Below are positions 1-9,480 of a stretch of 64,000 bases of DNA, in pieces; the first letter of the stretch is position 1; every line of letters starts with the position of its first letter. Where the stretch lies: the NCBI RefSeq assembly GCF_024704835.1, contig NZ_JAMXBE010000006.1, positions 514 to 64,513 of the forward strand, read 5' to 3'. Made by a program: the position numbers and the translations under genes. The notes below the pieces were generated by a model, which saw nothing but the letters and a program-made list of their open reading frames with translations, had not been told where the DNA came from and made no database searches. This DNA is from Parapedobacter tibetensis (GTDB taxonomy: Bacteria > Bacteroidota > Bacteroidia > Sphingobacteriales > Sphingobacteriaceae).

Positions 1-1
1 G

Positions 2-286
2 GAGGTCAAAGTGGAGATAGCCAACTGGCCGGACTATGTGTTCCACGAGGATTATGCACTACAGCCGTTGCCCGACTTGGAAGCCTATATCAAGCAGCAC
101 GGCCGTCTGCCCGGTATGCCGAGTGCGGAGGAAGCGGAAGCCGAAGGCATCGATCTGGGTGAAATGAACCGGAGGCTCCTGGAGAAGGTGGAAGAATTGA
201 GCCTGTATGTCATCGAGCTGCGGAAGGAGATCGATGTATTGAGAACAGGGTCAGAGAATATACATTCCCATCAAAATTCAAAATAG
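2..286 (+). CDS. C-terminal end of a tail-fibre-type surface protein (5' end outside window)
   Basis: The frame is already open at base 2 and ends at the TAA at 284-286, so only about the last 94 residues are present. The GTG at 11 lies inside the protein and is not taken as a start. The tail has WPDYVF, then a PLPDLEAYIK stretch, LPG, LGEMN and a leucine-rich, probably coiled-coil helix. This arrangement is familiar at the C-terminus of long secreted Bacteroidota proteins related to phage tail-fibre ends. It stops 39 bp before the first RHS gene, so the two may be co-transcribed as parts of one surface apparatus. The function of the missing N-terminal part cannot be told. Confidence 0.75.
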   Translation, partial: EVKVEIANWPDYVFHEDYALQPLPDLEAYIKQHGRLPGMPSAEEAEAEGIDLGEMNRRLLEKVEELSLYVIELRKEIDVLRTGSENIHSHQNSK

Positions 287-325
287 GAAATAGACCAATT
301 TTATGGAAAACTTAGAAAACCAGAT

Positions 326-3300
326 ATGACGAATGCAAGATACATTTTCCTGGTGTGCGGTTTGCTTGCGGACCTTGCGACGCATGCCCAATACGACGGT
401 TCCGTTCCCCAGGTAACCACCGTTACGCCTAATGCGGCAGCTCTGTTCAAGGTGACCCAGCGGCCGCAGGGAAGTTATACCGGCACCACCCCCATCCAGA
501 TACCCTTATACCAGGTGACCGCCGGAAGCCTCAGCGTACCGGTGACGCTGAGCTATGCCAATGGCGGTATCCGGGTCGAGGAAATCGCCAGTTGGGTTGG
601 GCTGGGGTTCAGTATTTCGGCAGGCGGGCGCATCACCCGCGTGATGAACGGCGTACCGGATGATGATATCACTAACGGCGGTATGCTCCATGCTTCTTTG
701 AAACCATCCGGTTTTCCGGGAAATCCTCAAGTGTCCAATCTGTCGGATGTTGTCGCGGGGAATTTGGATATGGAACCCGACATGTACTATTTTGACTGCA
801 ACGGGATAAGCGGTAAATTTTTCTTTGATGAATCAGGTGAACCCCATATTGTCAGTCAGCAACCGATTAAGATTGAGAAGAAAATGATGAATAATGTCAT
901 TAAGGGTTGGATTATTACGGATCAAAGCGGCAATAAATACTATTTTGGAATGAATGGTGAACAAACCGTCAATTATGTAGATTATACTAACCTCTTATAT
1001 ACCAGTGCTTTAGGATATTCTATTCCTAACCCATCCCCAGTATACATCTCTTCATGGCATTTAGCTGAAATCAAGGACATGAGTAGCGAAAATGCCATAA
1101 AGTTTACTTACGTGTCCAGTTGGTCCAGTTTCTACACACTGTCTTCCGCTTATAAGCCAATTTCGGGGGTGTGGGGCCTTGATTGTTCTCCGAACGAAGG
1201 CTTCGGAGATGAAATTTTCGTTACGAACGAGACGAATGAATATATTCTCACTAAAATCGAAGGGGGAGTGGACTCGATAATATTCCGCTCGTCCTCAAAT
1301 CGCCTAGACTTTTCTGGTGGCCGTAAGTTGGATGAGGTTTCCCTTTATGCAAGAAATAACCAATTTATAAAGGCACATAAATTTCATTACGGATACTTTA
1401 GTAAACCGGGTGAATCTGGTGGAGACAATCAGGTTAAACGTCTCAAACTATCCAAGTTAGTGGAAGTGGGCGACGTCTTAGAGGATAGCCTCACCCACAC
1501 CTTTGAATATATTGAATCGGTGAATTTACCCCGGAGAGATTCTCGAGCAGTAGACTATTGGGGATATTATAATGGCAAAGACAATAATTCGACATTCATG
1601 CCCAACGGTAAATATTATTACTTAGATGCCACATATCAAATTGATAACTTGGCTGATCGTCGGGCATTTCCGCAATTTAGTATTGCCAATACGTTAAAAA
1701 AAATCATCTATCCAACGGGTGGTTACCGGGAGTTTATATATGAAGGAAATCAAGTTTTATTAAGAGAGGATTCGCAGATAGGTTCCGATGATTCCAATGT
1801 TACCTTTGCAGGTTTTTCTGAAGAGGCTGTACCTTTTGTTAACAGTTACACCCCTGTTATAAACAAGACCTTTACCATAGATAGTGACGAAGGTACTGCC
1901 AGTTTTACCTTTTTCTTGCATTTTAATTCCATAATAGGTAATATGGATGTTACCGTTAAGATAATTCGGGTATACGCGGTTGGCGACTATGAGATTATGA
2001 GTTTCTATGGGCAAGAGATCGGTGACTGGATTCTTGATAACGGAAATTATCGGATTGAGGTGTATCAAGGTAATGATACGGAGGTTGCCGTTGTTCAATG
2101 TCATTGGCCGGAATTGCACCAATCTGATAATTTGATAGGCAGATATGGAGGAGCTTATCGAGCCAATAACAATAATGCAGGAGGGGTCCGCGTGAAATCG
2201 GTAAGTGATTATGATCCCATATCGGGAAAAACCAATACGACAAGTTATTTATATAATTTGTTTTCAGATCCATCATTGACAAGTGGCCTGCTGGTTAGTC
2301 CCGTGCGTATGGCTAATATTGGAGGATGTGATAATCGGGATTGCAGATATCTTAAACTCAGCGGGCAAAGCACCTACCCATTGGCAGCACAGAACGGCTC
2401 TTATGTCGTCTATTCCGAGGTACGCACGATCGAAGAAGGAAATGGCTACGCGGATCGTACATATACTTTTGCGCTTGATGGCTTTCCAGTTGGGGGATAT
2501 ATGTATGATTTTCCGATTACGCCCCAACTTGATGCGAGCTGGAAGCGTGGAAAGCTACAGGAGGAAAAAGTATATAACAACGATGGTCAACTCTTAAAGG
2601 AAACTTATTATGACGGGAATGGGTGGAGTATAGATTCAAGTAATGGACCGTATAATGAAAACAGCCAAATCGGATGGAAAGTAGTGGGTTATTTTCAACC
2701 CAATGTGGTGTTTTGCTATAGGGATTACATTCTGACGAGTCAGTTCACCAATGTCGAAATTATGCGCGAACGTATATATGACCCGGTTACCGGTACATTC
2801 CAGGAGCGGTTGACGGAATATGACTACCATATCGACAATGGATATCCTCTATTAAAGGAAGAAAAGGTTATGCTGAATAACGGTACGGTAAGGAGTACGA
2901 ACTACCGCTATGCGTTCAATGCTGTTGGTGATTTTACTTTCGGCCTTATCGCTAGCGAGCAGTCTATAAAAAACACGCTAAATGCTCGGCACTATTGGCA
3001 GCCGCTGGAAATCGTTGTAACGGAAACGCCAGACGGCGGTACTACCAAGGTCACTGGCGGCGCGAAATATGCATTCGGTATTTTCGCAGGTTCGAAGATA
3101 CACTTGGCTAACTTGAAGCAATTTACTTCGGCAACGGATTACCGTGAGACCATCTTCTCCTCGTACGATAGCCGGGGCAACCTGCAGGAGAAATACCAGG
3201 TGGGAGGCCCACGGGAAGTCTACCTTTGGGGCTACTACGGTACCTATCCCGTGGCGAAGATACTTGGCAGCAGCTACACCACGGTGAGTGCTTGGGTGAC

Positions 3301-3559
3301 GTCCTCCATACTGAACAACCCCGCCAGCGACGCGACCTTGCGTACCCATTTAAATGCCATACGAACCAACCTCAATAGCGGATCGGTACCCGCTCAGGTA
3401 AGCACATACACGTATAAACCACTGGTGGGCATGACCAGCGAAACCGATGCCAAGGGCCTTATCCGTTATTACGAATACGACCATTTCCACCGGTTAAACG
3501 CCGAAAAGGACAACAACGGCAACCTGGTCAGGAGTATCCAATACCATTACAAACAATAA
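326..3559 (+). CDS. Secreted RHS/YD-repeat protein without toxin tip
   Basis: This is a 1077-residue protein with an N-terminal signal peptide (about residues 1-22, ending THAQ). The leader is followed by a beta-rich region with motifs such as PIQIPLYQV and SWVGLGFSISAGGRI, which are usual at the start of Bacteroidota RHS proteins. YD-type repeats appear only near the end (TDAKGLIRYYEYDHFHRL). There is no RHS core DPxG junction and no toxin tip. It probably forms the shell part of a two-protein RHS system with the gene at 3984. By eye the middle of the gene (about 750-3000) is richer in A/T than its two ends, which suggests a mosaic origin. Confidence 0.8.
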   Translation: MTNARYIFLVCGLLADLATHAQYDGSVPQVTTVTPNAAALFKVTQRPQGSYTGTTPIQIPLYQVTAGSLSVPVTLSYANGGIRVEEIASWVGLGFSISAGGRITRVMNGVPDDDITNGGMLHASLKPSGFPGNPQVSNLSDVVAGNLDMEPDMYYFDCNGISGKFFFDESGEPHIVSQQPIKIEKKMMNNVIKGWIITDQSGNKYYFGMNGEQTVNYVDYTNLLYTSALGYSIPNPSPVYISSWHLAEIKDMSSENAIKFTYVSSWSSFYTLSSAYKPISGVWGLDCSPNEGFGDEIFVTNETNEYILTKIEGGVDSIIFRSSSNRLDFSGGRKLDEVSLYARNNQFIKAHKFHYGYFSKPGESGGDNQVKRLKLSKLVEVGDVLEDSLTHTFEYIESVNLPRRDSRAVDYWGYYNGKDNNSTFMPNGKYYYLDATYQIDNLADRRAFPQFSIANTLKKIIYPTGGYREFIYEGNQVLLREDSQIGSDDSNVTFAGFSEEAVPFVNSYTPVINKTFTIDSDEGTASFTFFLHFNSIIGNMDVTVKIIRVYAVGDYEIMSFYGQEIGDWILDNGNYRIEVYQGNDTEVAVVQCHWPELHQSDNLIGRYGGAYRANNNNAGGVRVKSVSDYDPISGKTNTTSYLYNLFSDPSLTSGLLVSPVRMANIGGCDNRDCRYLKLSGQSTYPLAAQNGSYVVYSEVRTIEEGNGYADRTYTFALDGFPVGGYMYDFPITPQLDASWKRGKLQEEKVYNNDGQLLKETYYDGNGWSIDSSNGPYNENSQIGWKVVGYFQPNVVFCYRDYILTSQFTNVEIMRERIYDPVTGTFQERLTEYDYHIDNGYPLLKEEKVMLNNGTVRSTNYRYAFNAVGDFTFGLIASEQSIKNTLNARHYWQPLEIVVTETPDGGTTKVTGGAKYAFGIFAGSKIHLANLKQFTSATDYRETIFSSYDSRGNLQEKYQVGGPREVYLWGYYGTYPVAKILGSSYTTVSAWVTSSILNNPASDATLRTHLNAIRTNLNSGSVPAQVSTYTYKPLVGMTSETDAKGLIRYYEYDHFHRLNAEKDNNGNLVRSIQYHYKQ

Positions 3560-3570
3560 CTTTACAGGCC

Positions 3571-3987
3571 ATGAAGACATTACTGATTAGCATACTGGTG
3601 ATAGCCGCAGGCTTGCAAACCCGGGCACAGGTACGGGAAGGCCAACGCGACAAGCAACATCCGGACAGCCTGCACCTGCAAGCCGAGCGGATACGCAGCC
3701 ACACGTTCACCACCGCCGATACCGCCAAGCTGGGTGCCATACAGGATATCCTCCGCGTGTATCAGCTGGCCAAGGAAAAGCTGTCCATCAGCGCGGATAT
3801 CACCGAACCCCAACGCCTGCAATGGCAGCGGCTTGCGGCCGAGCGGGACATTGCCCTGAGTAAGGTGTTGACATATGATGAGCTCCGGGTGCTTGTGCAG
3901 TCGCTCGAACGGGTGCCACCCGCCAGGCGGCCGCTGCCCCCGAAACCGCAGGAAGAAAAAGACAAAACCATTGATCCGAAGCTATGA
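3571..3987 (+). CDS. Small secreted protein between two RHS genes
   Basis: This protein of 138 residues has a signal peptide (MKTLLISILVIAAGLQTRAQ). The mature part is charged and mostly helical, and it ends in a proline-rich tail (PPARRPLPPKP). I recognise no family. It starts 12 bp after the upstream RHS gene, and its stop overlaps the next RHS start by ATGA, so the three genes are almost certainly translated together. A helper or spacer role in assembling or exporting the RHS proteins is only an inference from position. Confidence 0.7.
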   Translation: MKTLLISILVIAAGLQTRAQVREGQRDKQHPDSLHLQAERIRSHTFTTADTAKLGAIQDILRVYQLAKEKLSISADITEPQRLQWQRLAAERDIALSKVLTYDELRVLVQSLERVPPARRPLPPKPQEEKDKTIDPKL

Positions 3988-6900
3988 GAAGTCCCTTCAG
4001 TATCCGGAAATACCTCTTTGTGGTCACCGCCGCGTTGTGTTGGTGCCTGCCGTCCAATGCGCAGCTCACGCTCAACCAGCCCAACACAACGGGCACCTAT
4101 ACCGATCCGGTGAGCATCACCCTCGCTCCGGGCTTCCACAGCACGGGTAATTTCCATGCGTTCATCGGTACATCCAGCTCGGGCGTGCTGAGCAACTACA
4201 ACTACATCCATGCCATCACGTACAAAACGGCAAGCACCACCGTCCCTTCCTCCTTTACCACGGCCAATTCCATACAGGAAGTGCAGTACTTCGATGGGCT
4301 GGGAAGGCCGATGCAGTCCATCGTGATCAACGGCTCGGCTGGTACCAAGGACCTGGTGACCCACCAGACCTATGACGATCTCGGGCGCCCTTACCGCCAG
4401 TACTTGCCATACGTGGCGTCCACGGTGGGTGGGGCCTATAAGACTGACGGTGCCACTGCTGCGGTAAGCTATTATCAGGGCACCCATGCCGGGGTGGTGC
4501 AGACCCCGTATCCCTACAGCCAGCCGGTATACGAGCCCTCGCCGCTGAACCGCATCGCCCAGCAGGGCGCACCCGGCGCGGCATGGCAGCCGTATAATAC
4601 CGGCATCAGCGGATCGGGCCATACCCAGAAAGCAGACTACGCCACCAATGCGGCCAGCACAATCCGGCTGTGGACGCTGACGGGCAACGGCGCCAGCGGT
4701 ACGGCGTACTATCCGGCGGGCGACCTGCTGCTCACGGTGAGCAAGGACGAGAACTGGACCACCGGAAAGATCGGCACCGCCGAGGAATATACCGACAAGC
4801 GCGGGGCGGTGGTGGCCAAGCGTGTGTGGCAGACCGAGAGCACCGCGCGCATCACCTATTATGTATACGATGCCTGGGGCGGCCTGCTGTACGTGATCCC
4901 GCCGGGCTTCACGGCCACCAGCTTCACGGAGGCCGATGCAAACTTCAGCCGGTACATCTACGCCTACAAATACGACGGCCTGCGGCGGGTGACCGAGAAG
5001 AAGATACCCGGCAAGGGCTGGGAGGAAATGGTGTACAACAAACTTGACCAGCTGGTGCTGAGCCGGGATGCAAAAATGAAGGCGGCAAACCAATGGCTGT
5101 TCAGCAAGTACGATACGCTGGGCCGCACGGTGGTGACGGGGCTGATCAGCAGCAGCGCAACGCGGGCATCGTGGCAAACTATGTTCAATGGCCAGACCCA
5201 GAACTGCGAGGCGCGCGACAACGGCAATGCCAGCGGCACAGGTATGGGCTACACGAACAACGTGCATCCCAAGACAGGCATCAGCGCCTACTACACAATC
5301 ACCTACTACGACGACTACGCATTCCATAGCAACACGCACGGCAACCCCACGGGCAGCCAGCGCACGCAGGTACGGGGGTTGCAGACAGGCGTACGGGTGA
5401 ACACGCTGGGCACCTCCACGCGCCTGCTGACCAATACCTACTACGATACGGAGGGCCGTGTGGTGCAGACCAAGACCCAGAACCACCTGGGCGGCACGGA
5501 TGTGGTGACGACGACCTATAATTTCCCGGGGGATGTGGTGAAAACCAGCCGCACGCATACGATGTCCAGCGTATCCACCTTGGTGGAGACCCGCTACGAC
5601 TACGACCACCTGCGGCGGCGGACGGACACCTACCAGAAGACGGGCAATGCATCGAGCACGGAGGTGTTGCTGTCCCGTCAGGAATACAATGGAGTGGGGC
5701 AATTGTACCAGCGCAAACTGCACCGGCTGAGCGGCAGCACGTTCGCGCAGACGGTGACGCACGGTTACAACGAGCGGGGCTGGCTCCGCACGGGCAATGC
5801 GGGTTTGTTCCTCCAGTTGGAGCTCCGTTACAACACGGGCACCACGCCGCAATACAACGGCAACGTCGCCAACCAGCTGTGGACAACAGCAGGCCAGACG
5901 GCCAAGAGCTACACGTACACGTATGACAGGCTGAACCGGCTGACGGCGGCCACGGCAGGAACGGGTACGCCCGCTTCCTACACCGAGAACGGCATCACCT
6001 ACGATGCGATGGGCAACATCACTGCATTGAAGCGGGGCAGCGCAGCCGTTCAGACCTACAGCTACACGGACGGCAACCGGCTCACCAGCGTGAGCGGGGG
6101 CATCACGCGGAGCTATACGTATGACGTAAACGGCAACGCGCTCACGGACGGCACGAATACCTTCACCTACAATGTGCTGAACCTGCCCGCTACGGTGACG
6201 GGCACGAACGCATCCACCTACACCTACGATGCCACGGGGAAAAAACTCACAAGGACGAAGGGCGGCATCGCCACACACTACGCGGACGGTATCCGGTACA
6301 CGGGCAATACGATCGATTTCGTGCAGACCGAGGCGGGCATCGCAAGGCGGGTGAACGCCACGACCTATGCCTACGAGTACAACCTGACGGACCACCTGGG
6401 CAACGTAAGGGTTACGTTTGACATCGATGGCACCACGGCAAGGCGCATCCAATCGGACGACTACCATGCTTTCGGGAAAAGAATCAGCGTGGGGGCAATC
6501 TCGGGAACAGAAAATCACTACCTTTATAACGGGAAAGAGCTGCAGGCAGGGCTTGACAGGTACGACTACGGCGCGAGGCTGTATGACCCAGTGATTGGAC
6601 GATGGGGAAGCGTGGATCCAATGGCAGACAAGTATTATACATTATCACCCTTTACGTATGTTGCGAATAATCCAATTAATGCAATAGACCCAGACGGTAA
6701 ACGTATCTTCTGGGTCGGAGGTGCAGGTAACGACCAGATAGGTTGGAATTATACAAGTATGTGGCAACGGGCTGTAACTGATGGAGGAATTGGAGGTTTT
6801 ACCCGTATCAATGCGTCTCATGATAATCCTATATCTTTAAGGAATGGTAGTACACCTACTGGTGATATATACTTTACCTCTTCTGCACGAAGTTCTTCGT

Positions 6901-7421
6901 ATCAACTAACTCCAATTTACAATAGAAGCGATCCATTAGGAAGTGCGCGGGGGATATATAATAAACGTATCCCTGTTCAAGACGCGCAAATAGACAAGGC
7001 ATATGGAGCTATTTTGAGTAACATACAAGATTCGCCATTAGCTGAGGGAGAGCAATTCAATTTGATGGGGTATAGTTATGGAGCGGTTTTGCAGGCACAT
7101 GTTGCCCTTAGACTAGCCAACGCTGGACATAAAATAGATAACTTGGTTTTAATCGGCAGTCCAATATCGACAAAGTCTGAACTTTATAAGTCTTTAACGA
7201 GTAATAAGAATATAAGACAAGTATTGCGATATGATATTCCGGGAGATAAATTAAGTAATCCAAAAAATATTCTGGAGTTCATACAAGGTAGCCGCCAAAA
7301 CAGCGACCCAAATAACACGGGCGAGGGACCTCATTATGATTTGGCAAGACCGGGTGATGATACTTATGACAGGATAAGAAATGTTGTGGTAGAATGGTTA
7401 AGACAACAAGGAGTACAATAG
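3984..7421 (+). CDS. RHS core protein with serine-hydrolase-like C-terminal toxin tip
   Basis: This protein of 1145 residues has a signal peptide ending SNAQ. A DUF6443-like N-terminal region follows (QEVQYFDGLGRPMQSIV), then many YD repeats. The RHS core runs to about residue 905: DHLGNVRVTFD, LYNGKELQ, YGARLYDPVIGRW, NNPINAIDPDG. The last 240 residues are unlike the core and contain GYSYG, a GxSxG nucleophile elbow with Ser1031, followed by a hydrophobic strand and LIGSP. This suggests an alpha/beta-hydrolase (lipase or esterase-like) toxin. The core is G/C-rich while the tip is clearly A/T-rich, as expected of an exchanged toxin cassette. The next gene is the probable immunity protein. Confidence 0.88.
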   Translation: MRSPFSIRKYLFVVTAALCWCLPSNAQLTLNQPNTTGTYTDPVSITLAPGFHSTGNFHAFIGTSSSGVLSNYNYIHAITYKTASTTVPSSFTTANSIQEVQYFDGLGRPMQSIVINGSAGTKDLVTHQTYDDLGRPYRQYLPYVASTVGGAYKTDGATAAVSYYQGTHAGVVQTPYPYSQPVYEPSPLNRIAQQGAPGAAWQPYNTGISGSGHTQKADYATNAASTIRLWTLTGNGASGTAYYPAGDLLLTVSKDENWTTGKIGTAEEYTDKRGAVVAKRVWQTESTARITYYVYDAWGGLLYVIPPGFTATSFTEADANFSRYIYAYKYDGLRRVTEKKIPGKGWEEMVYNKLDQLVLSRDAKMKAANQWLFSKYDTLGRTVVTGLISSSATRASWQTMFNGQTQNCEARDNGNASGTGMGYTNNVHPKTGISAYYTITYYDDYAFHSNTHGNPTGSQRTQVRGLQTGVRVNTLGTSTRLLTNTYYDTEGRVVQTKTQNHLGGTDVVTTTYNFPGDVVKTSRTHTMSSVSTLVETRYDYDHLRRRTDTYQKTGNASSTEVLLSRQEYNGVGQLYQRKLHRLSGSTFAQTVTHGYNERGWLRTGNAGLFLQLELRYNTGTTPQYNGNVANQLWTTAGQTAKSYTYTYDRLNRLTAATAGTGTPASYTENGITYDAMGNITALKRGSAAVQTYSYTDGNRLTSVSGGITRSYTYDVNGNALTDGTNTFTYNVLNLPATVTGTNASTYTYDATGKKLTRTKGGIATHYADGIRYTGNTIDFVQTEAGIARRVNATTYAYEYNLTDHLGNVRVTFDIDGTTARRIQSDDYHAFGKRISVGAISGTENHYLYNGKELQAGLDRYDYGARLYDPVIGRWGSVDPMADKYYTLSPFTYVANNPINAIDPDGKRIFWVGGAGNDQIGWNYTSMWQRAVTDGGIGGFTRINASHDNPISLRNGSTPTGDIYFTSSARSSSYQLTPIYNRSDPLGSARGIYNKRIPVQDAQIDKAYGAILSNIQDSPLAEGEQFNLMGYSYGAVLQAHVALRLANAGHKIDNLVLIGSPISTKSELYKSLTSNKNIRQVLRYDIPGDKLSNPKNILEFIQGSRQNSDPNNTGEGPHYDLARPGDDTYDRIRNVVVEWLRQQGVQ

Positions 7422-7715
7422 ATGAAAAACAGAATAGCTCTTAAAATATCGCTCATATTCTTCTTGATCTACGGGATGGTTTCAACATTCGGTTCCATAT
7501 TTTTGGTTAGTTGGGGCGGAAACAGTTATTTCAAAAAAGTTTTGCTGTTTTTTTCCTCGTATCCTGTAAATTGGAACGAATTGATAGATTTGTCTTTGTG
7601 GTTCCTGCTGTTGAATATAATCTTTTGGTCTGTGGTCGTTTATCTGCTGGTGTTCTTTGTCATGAGTTTAGTAGCAAAAGCAAGGATTTTTAGGCATAGA
7701 CAGAGAGTTGAATAA
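7422..7715 (+). CDS. Small membrane protein, candidate immunity protein for the hydrolase tip
   Basis: This 97-residue protein starts immediately after the toxin stop codon. Two or three strongly hydrophobic segments are visible (about 8-30 and 57-85), followed by a basic end (RHRQR), so it should sit in the inner membrane. No family was recognised. Its position directly behind a polymorphic-toxin tip is the usual place for immunity genes, and a membrane location would suit protection against a lipase-like toxin. Both points are inference. Confidence 0.65.
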   Translation: MKNRIALKISLIFFLIYGMVSTFGSIFLVSWGGNSYFKKVLLFFSSYPVNWNELIDLSLWFLLLNIIFWSVVVYLLVFFVMSLVAKARIFRHRQRVE

Positions 7716-8592
7716 CTCGATATACGATTACGGGGACAGGCTATACGACCCCGAAGTGGGTAGGTGGAATGTTTCCGACCCTGCTGCTGAAATGTTCCTT
7801 AGCCATAGTCCGTACGTGTACAGCTTCAATAACCCGGTAAATTATGAGGATTTTAACGGAACGGCTCCGGAGCAGGCAAGCAGCACAGACCCGATTAAGT
7901 TATTCGGGAAGCAAGTTGACATGTCCAATGCACCCGGGAGCAAAATCAACGCCGCAGGGCATCCCCGAAATGGGGCTTGGTTTTGGCGGCAAATGCTAGA
8001 TAAGTACCCAGAAATGTTTAGTTCGGATAATGTTCAAAAGATAAGGACAAGAGGCACCCCCACTGTTGATGACCAGTGGATAAAATACAACAAAACCCAT
8101 GCTGACTATAAGGGCGGGAAATTAATCCACCACCATATAGACCAAGGGAAGATGGCTACAGGCATACCTGAAGCTGCCCACCGGAAATATTTTTCTGACC
8201 TTCACCAAAATAGGGGAGGTCGGGCAAGGGGATTAGGTAAAGCCGGTAACGCTTTGGGGATCTTTGGTTTGGCATTGGATATTTTCAGCAGCTTGAGCGG
8301 AAACCCACATTCCATTGGCATGCAGTTTACCGCGGGACGGGATTTGAATACGCTATATTTCGACAGTGATACTGAACAATATTTTGAAGTGACAGGCCGT
8401 TCCGACGTAAAAGACGATAAAGGAAATGGCGTAGGGACAAAAATCACGTACAATACTTATGGAGGATATCGCTATAACAAGTCCACAGGCAAATACGAAG
8501 GGGTTGGCAAAACTGGCACCTATACTGCCATCCGATATGAGGATGAGGAAGATATACGGAGAATTCACCATCAGTTAATGAATGAATTATAG
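7708..8592 (+). CDS. Orphan RHS tip with HNH-like nuclease toxin
   Basis: This 294-residue frame opens with the end of an RHS core (YDYGDRLYDPEVGRW, then SFNNPVNYEDFNG) and continues into a different toxin domain. The toxin part has GGKLIHHHIDQG followed by HRKYFSDLH, which resembles the LHH/WHH-type HNH/Endo VII nucleases of polymorphic toxins, with His-rich catalytic motifs at about residues 144-172. The only possible starts are weak (TTG at 7708, overlapping the upstream gene), as expected of a displaced, silent cassette. Such tips can become active by recombining into the upstream RHS gene through the shared core. It is followed by its own likely immunity gene. Confidence 0.75.
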   Translation: MNNSIYDYGDRLYDPEVGRWNVSDPAAEMFLSHSPYVYSFNNPVNYEDFNGTAPEQASSTDPIKLFGKQVDMSNAPGSKINAAGHPRNGAWFWRQMLDKYPEMFSSDNVQKIRTRGTPTVDDQWIKYNKTHADYKGGKLIHHHIDQGKMATGIPEAAHRKYFSDLHQNRGGRARGLGKAGNALGIFGLALDIFSSLSGNPHSIGMQFTAGRDLNTLYFDSDTEQYFEVTGRSDVKDDKGNGVGTKITYNTYGGYRYNKSTGKYEGVGKTGTYTAIRYEDEEDIRRIHHQLMNEL

Positions 8593-9127
8593 CAATATGA
8601 CAGCAACCGAATTTGTAACCGCATTGAGAGGAATTCCGATAGAAGCCGACTTATTAAAAGCAAAGGGAGTATCGGACGCTTATATCGAAGACCTGAAAAA
8701 GGGCTTCAACGTATTGCCAAAAATGGATGTGTCAAGCTTTTCAACAAATCCGGTATTGGAATTAGTTGAGCGCTACGATTGCTCTATGTTAAGTATCGGA
8801 ATGATCGAATTTAATACAGCAATAGAAGAAACGGAGGACTATTTTATTTTTGGAAGGTTTGAAGTAGATGAACTAGCAGTTTACCGATTATCTGAAGAAA
8901 TTGTCATGCTTGAGCTCGGTTCCGAAAATGTCATCTGTTGTTGTGCTTGTAATGGTTCAAGCTTTTTAGATGCCATATCGATAGCCGCTGTGTTTTTCCA
9001 AAAAAGTGGACTGGACGATAAAATATATTACGACGAGCAATTAAACATCCAAATGGCCGAAGAATGCGGAGATGCGGCCGGCGGAGAGAAGTACGCTGAT
9101 TTTTACCGGATGATGTTTGGGGTATAA
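8582..9127 (+). CDS. Candidate immunity protein of the orphan nuclease cassette
   Basis: This 181-residue, acidic, soluble protein overlaps the toxin end by 11 bp. The central stretch DYFIFGRFEVDELAVYRLSEE and the following EIVMLELGS strand recall the SMI1/KNR4-like (SUKH) immunity fold, which often carries a Gly-Asp or Gly-Arg turn followed by a substrate strand. The match is only by eye and tentative. An acidic protein next to a nuclease tip fits a direct inhibitor. ATG at 8582 is used because it is the first in frame; a second ATG at 8597 is possible. Confidence 0.6.
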   Translation: MNYSNMTATEFVTALRGIPIEADLLKAKGVSDAYIEDLKKGFNVLPKMDVSSFSTNPVLELVERYDCSMLSIGMIEFNTAIEETEDYFIFGRFEVDELAVYRLSEEIVMLELGSENVICCCACNGSSFLDAISIAAVFFQKSGLDDKIYYDEQLNIQMAEECGDAAGGEKYADFYRMMFGV

Positions 9128-9460
9128 TCCTGTCAGTGTCTCACATTTGCAGGGGGCACCATTGTAATTGAGGATGCCTCTCGATATTCGGAAGCCATGG
9201 GGGCGATATTGAATGACGATGGTTACCGACCGACGAGCTTCGATGGCGCTCGTGTTTTTGTTTCTTGGGAAAACCCTTCCGGTATAGGAGCTGTCCACAG
9301 TGGGATAAAAAACAAAGATGGAAGTTTCTCCGCTGACTACGGATATGGTTTACCAACGTTGAATGTAGATTTCGATACTGCCCTTGGTTTCAGCAAGGAA
9401 GCCCCTAGACAGGGATTCTACGGTCGAGCCGGCAGCGACAAACAACTTTGGCCACGGAAT
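9128..9460 (+). pseudogene. Decayed fragment behind the RHS cassettes
   Basis: Directly after the immunity stop codon a frame stays open from 9128 and reads as an ordinary folded protein (GGTIVIEDASRYSEAM, then VSWENPSGIGAVHSGI and DGSFSADYGYGLPTL). It runs without an RHS core, signal or convincing start into the low-complexity array at about 9480. An ATG at 9197 exists but would leave out part of the protein-like sequence. It is most likely the 3' remnant of a third toxin or effector gene. The family was not recognised. Confidence 0.45.
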
Positions 9461-9480
9461 GTTTATTTTTGGCCCCCTAG

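Noticed and set aside
3762..6518. Open frame of 918 codons on the minus strand
   Set aside because: It lies antisense to the G/C-rich RHS gene, is rich in Arg, Val, Ala and His, has no domain features, and is a by-product of codon bias on the plus strand.
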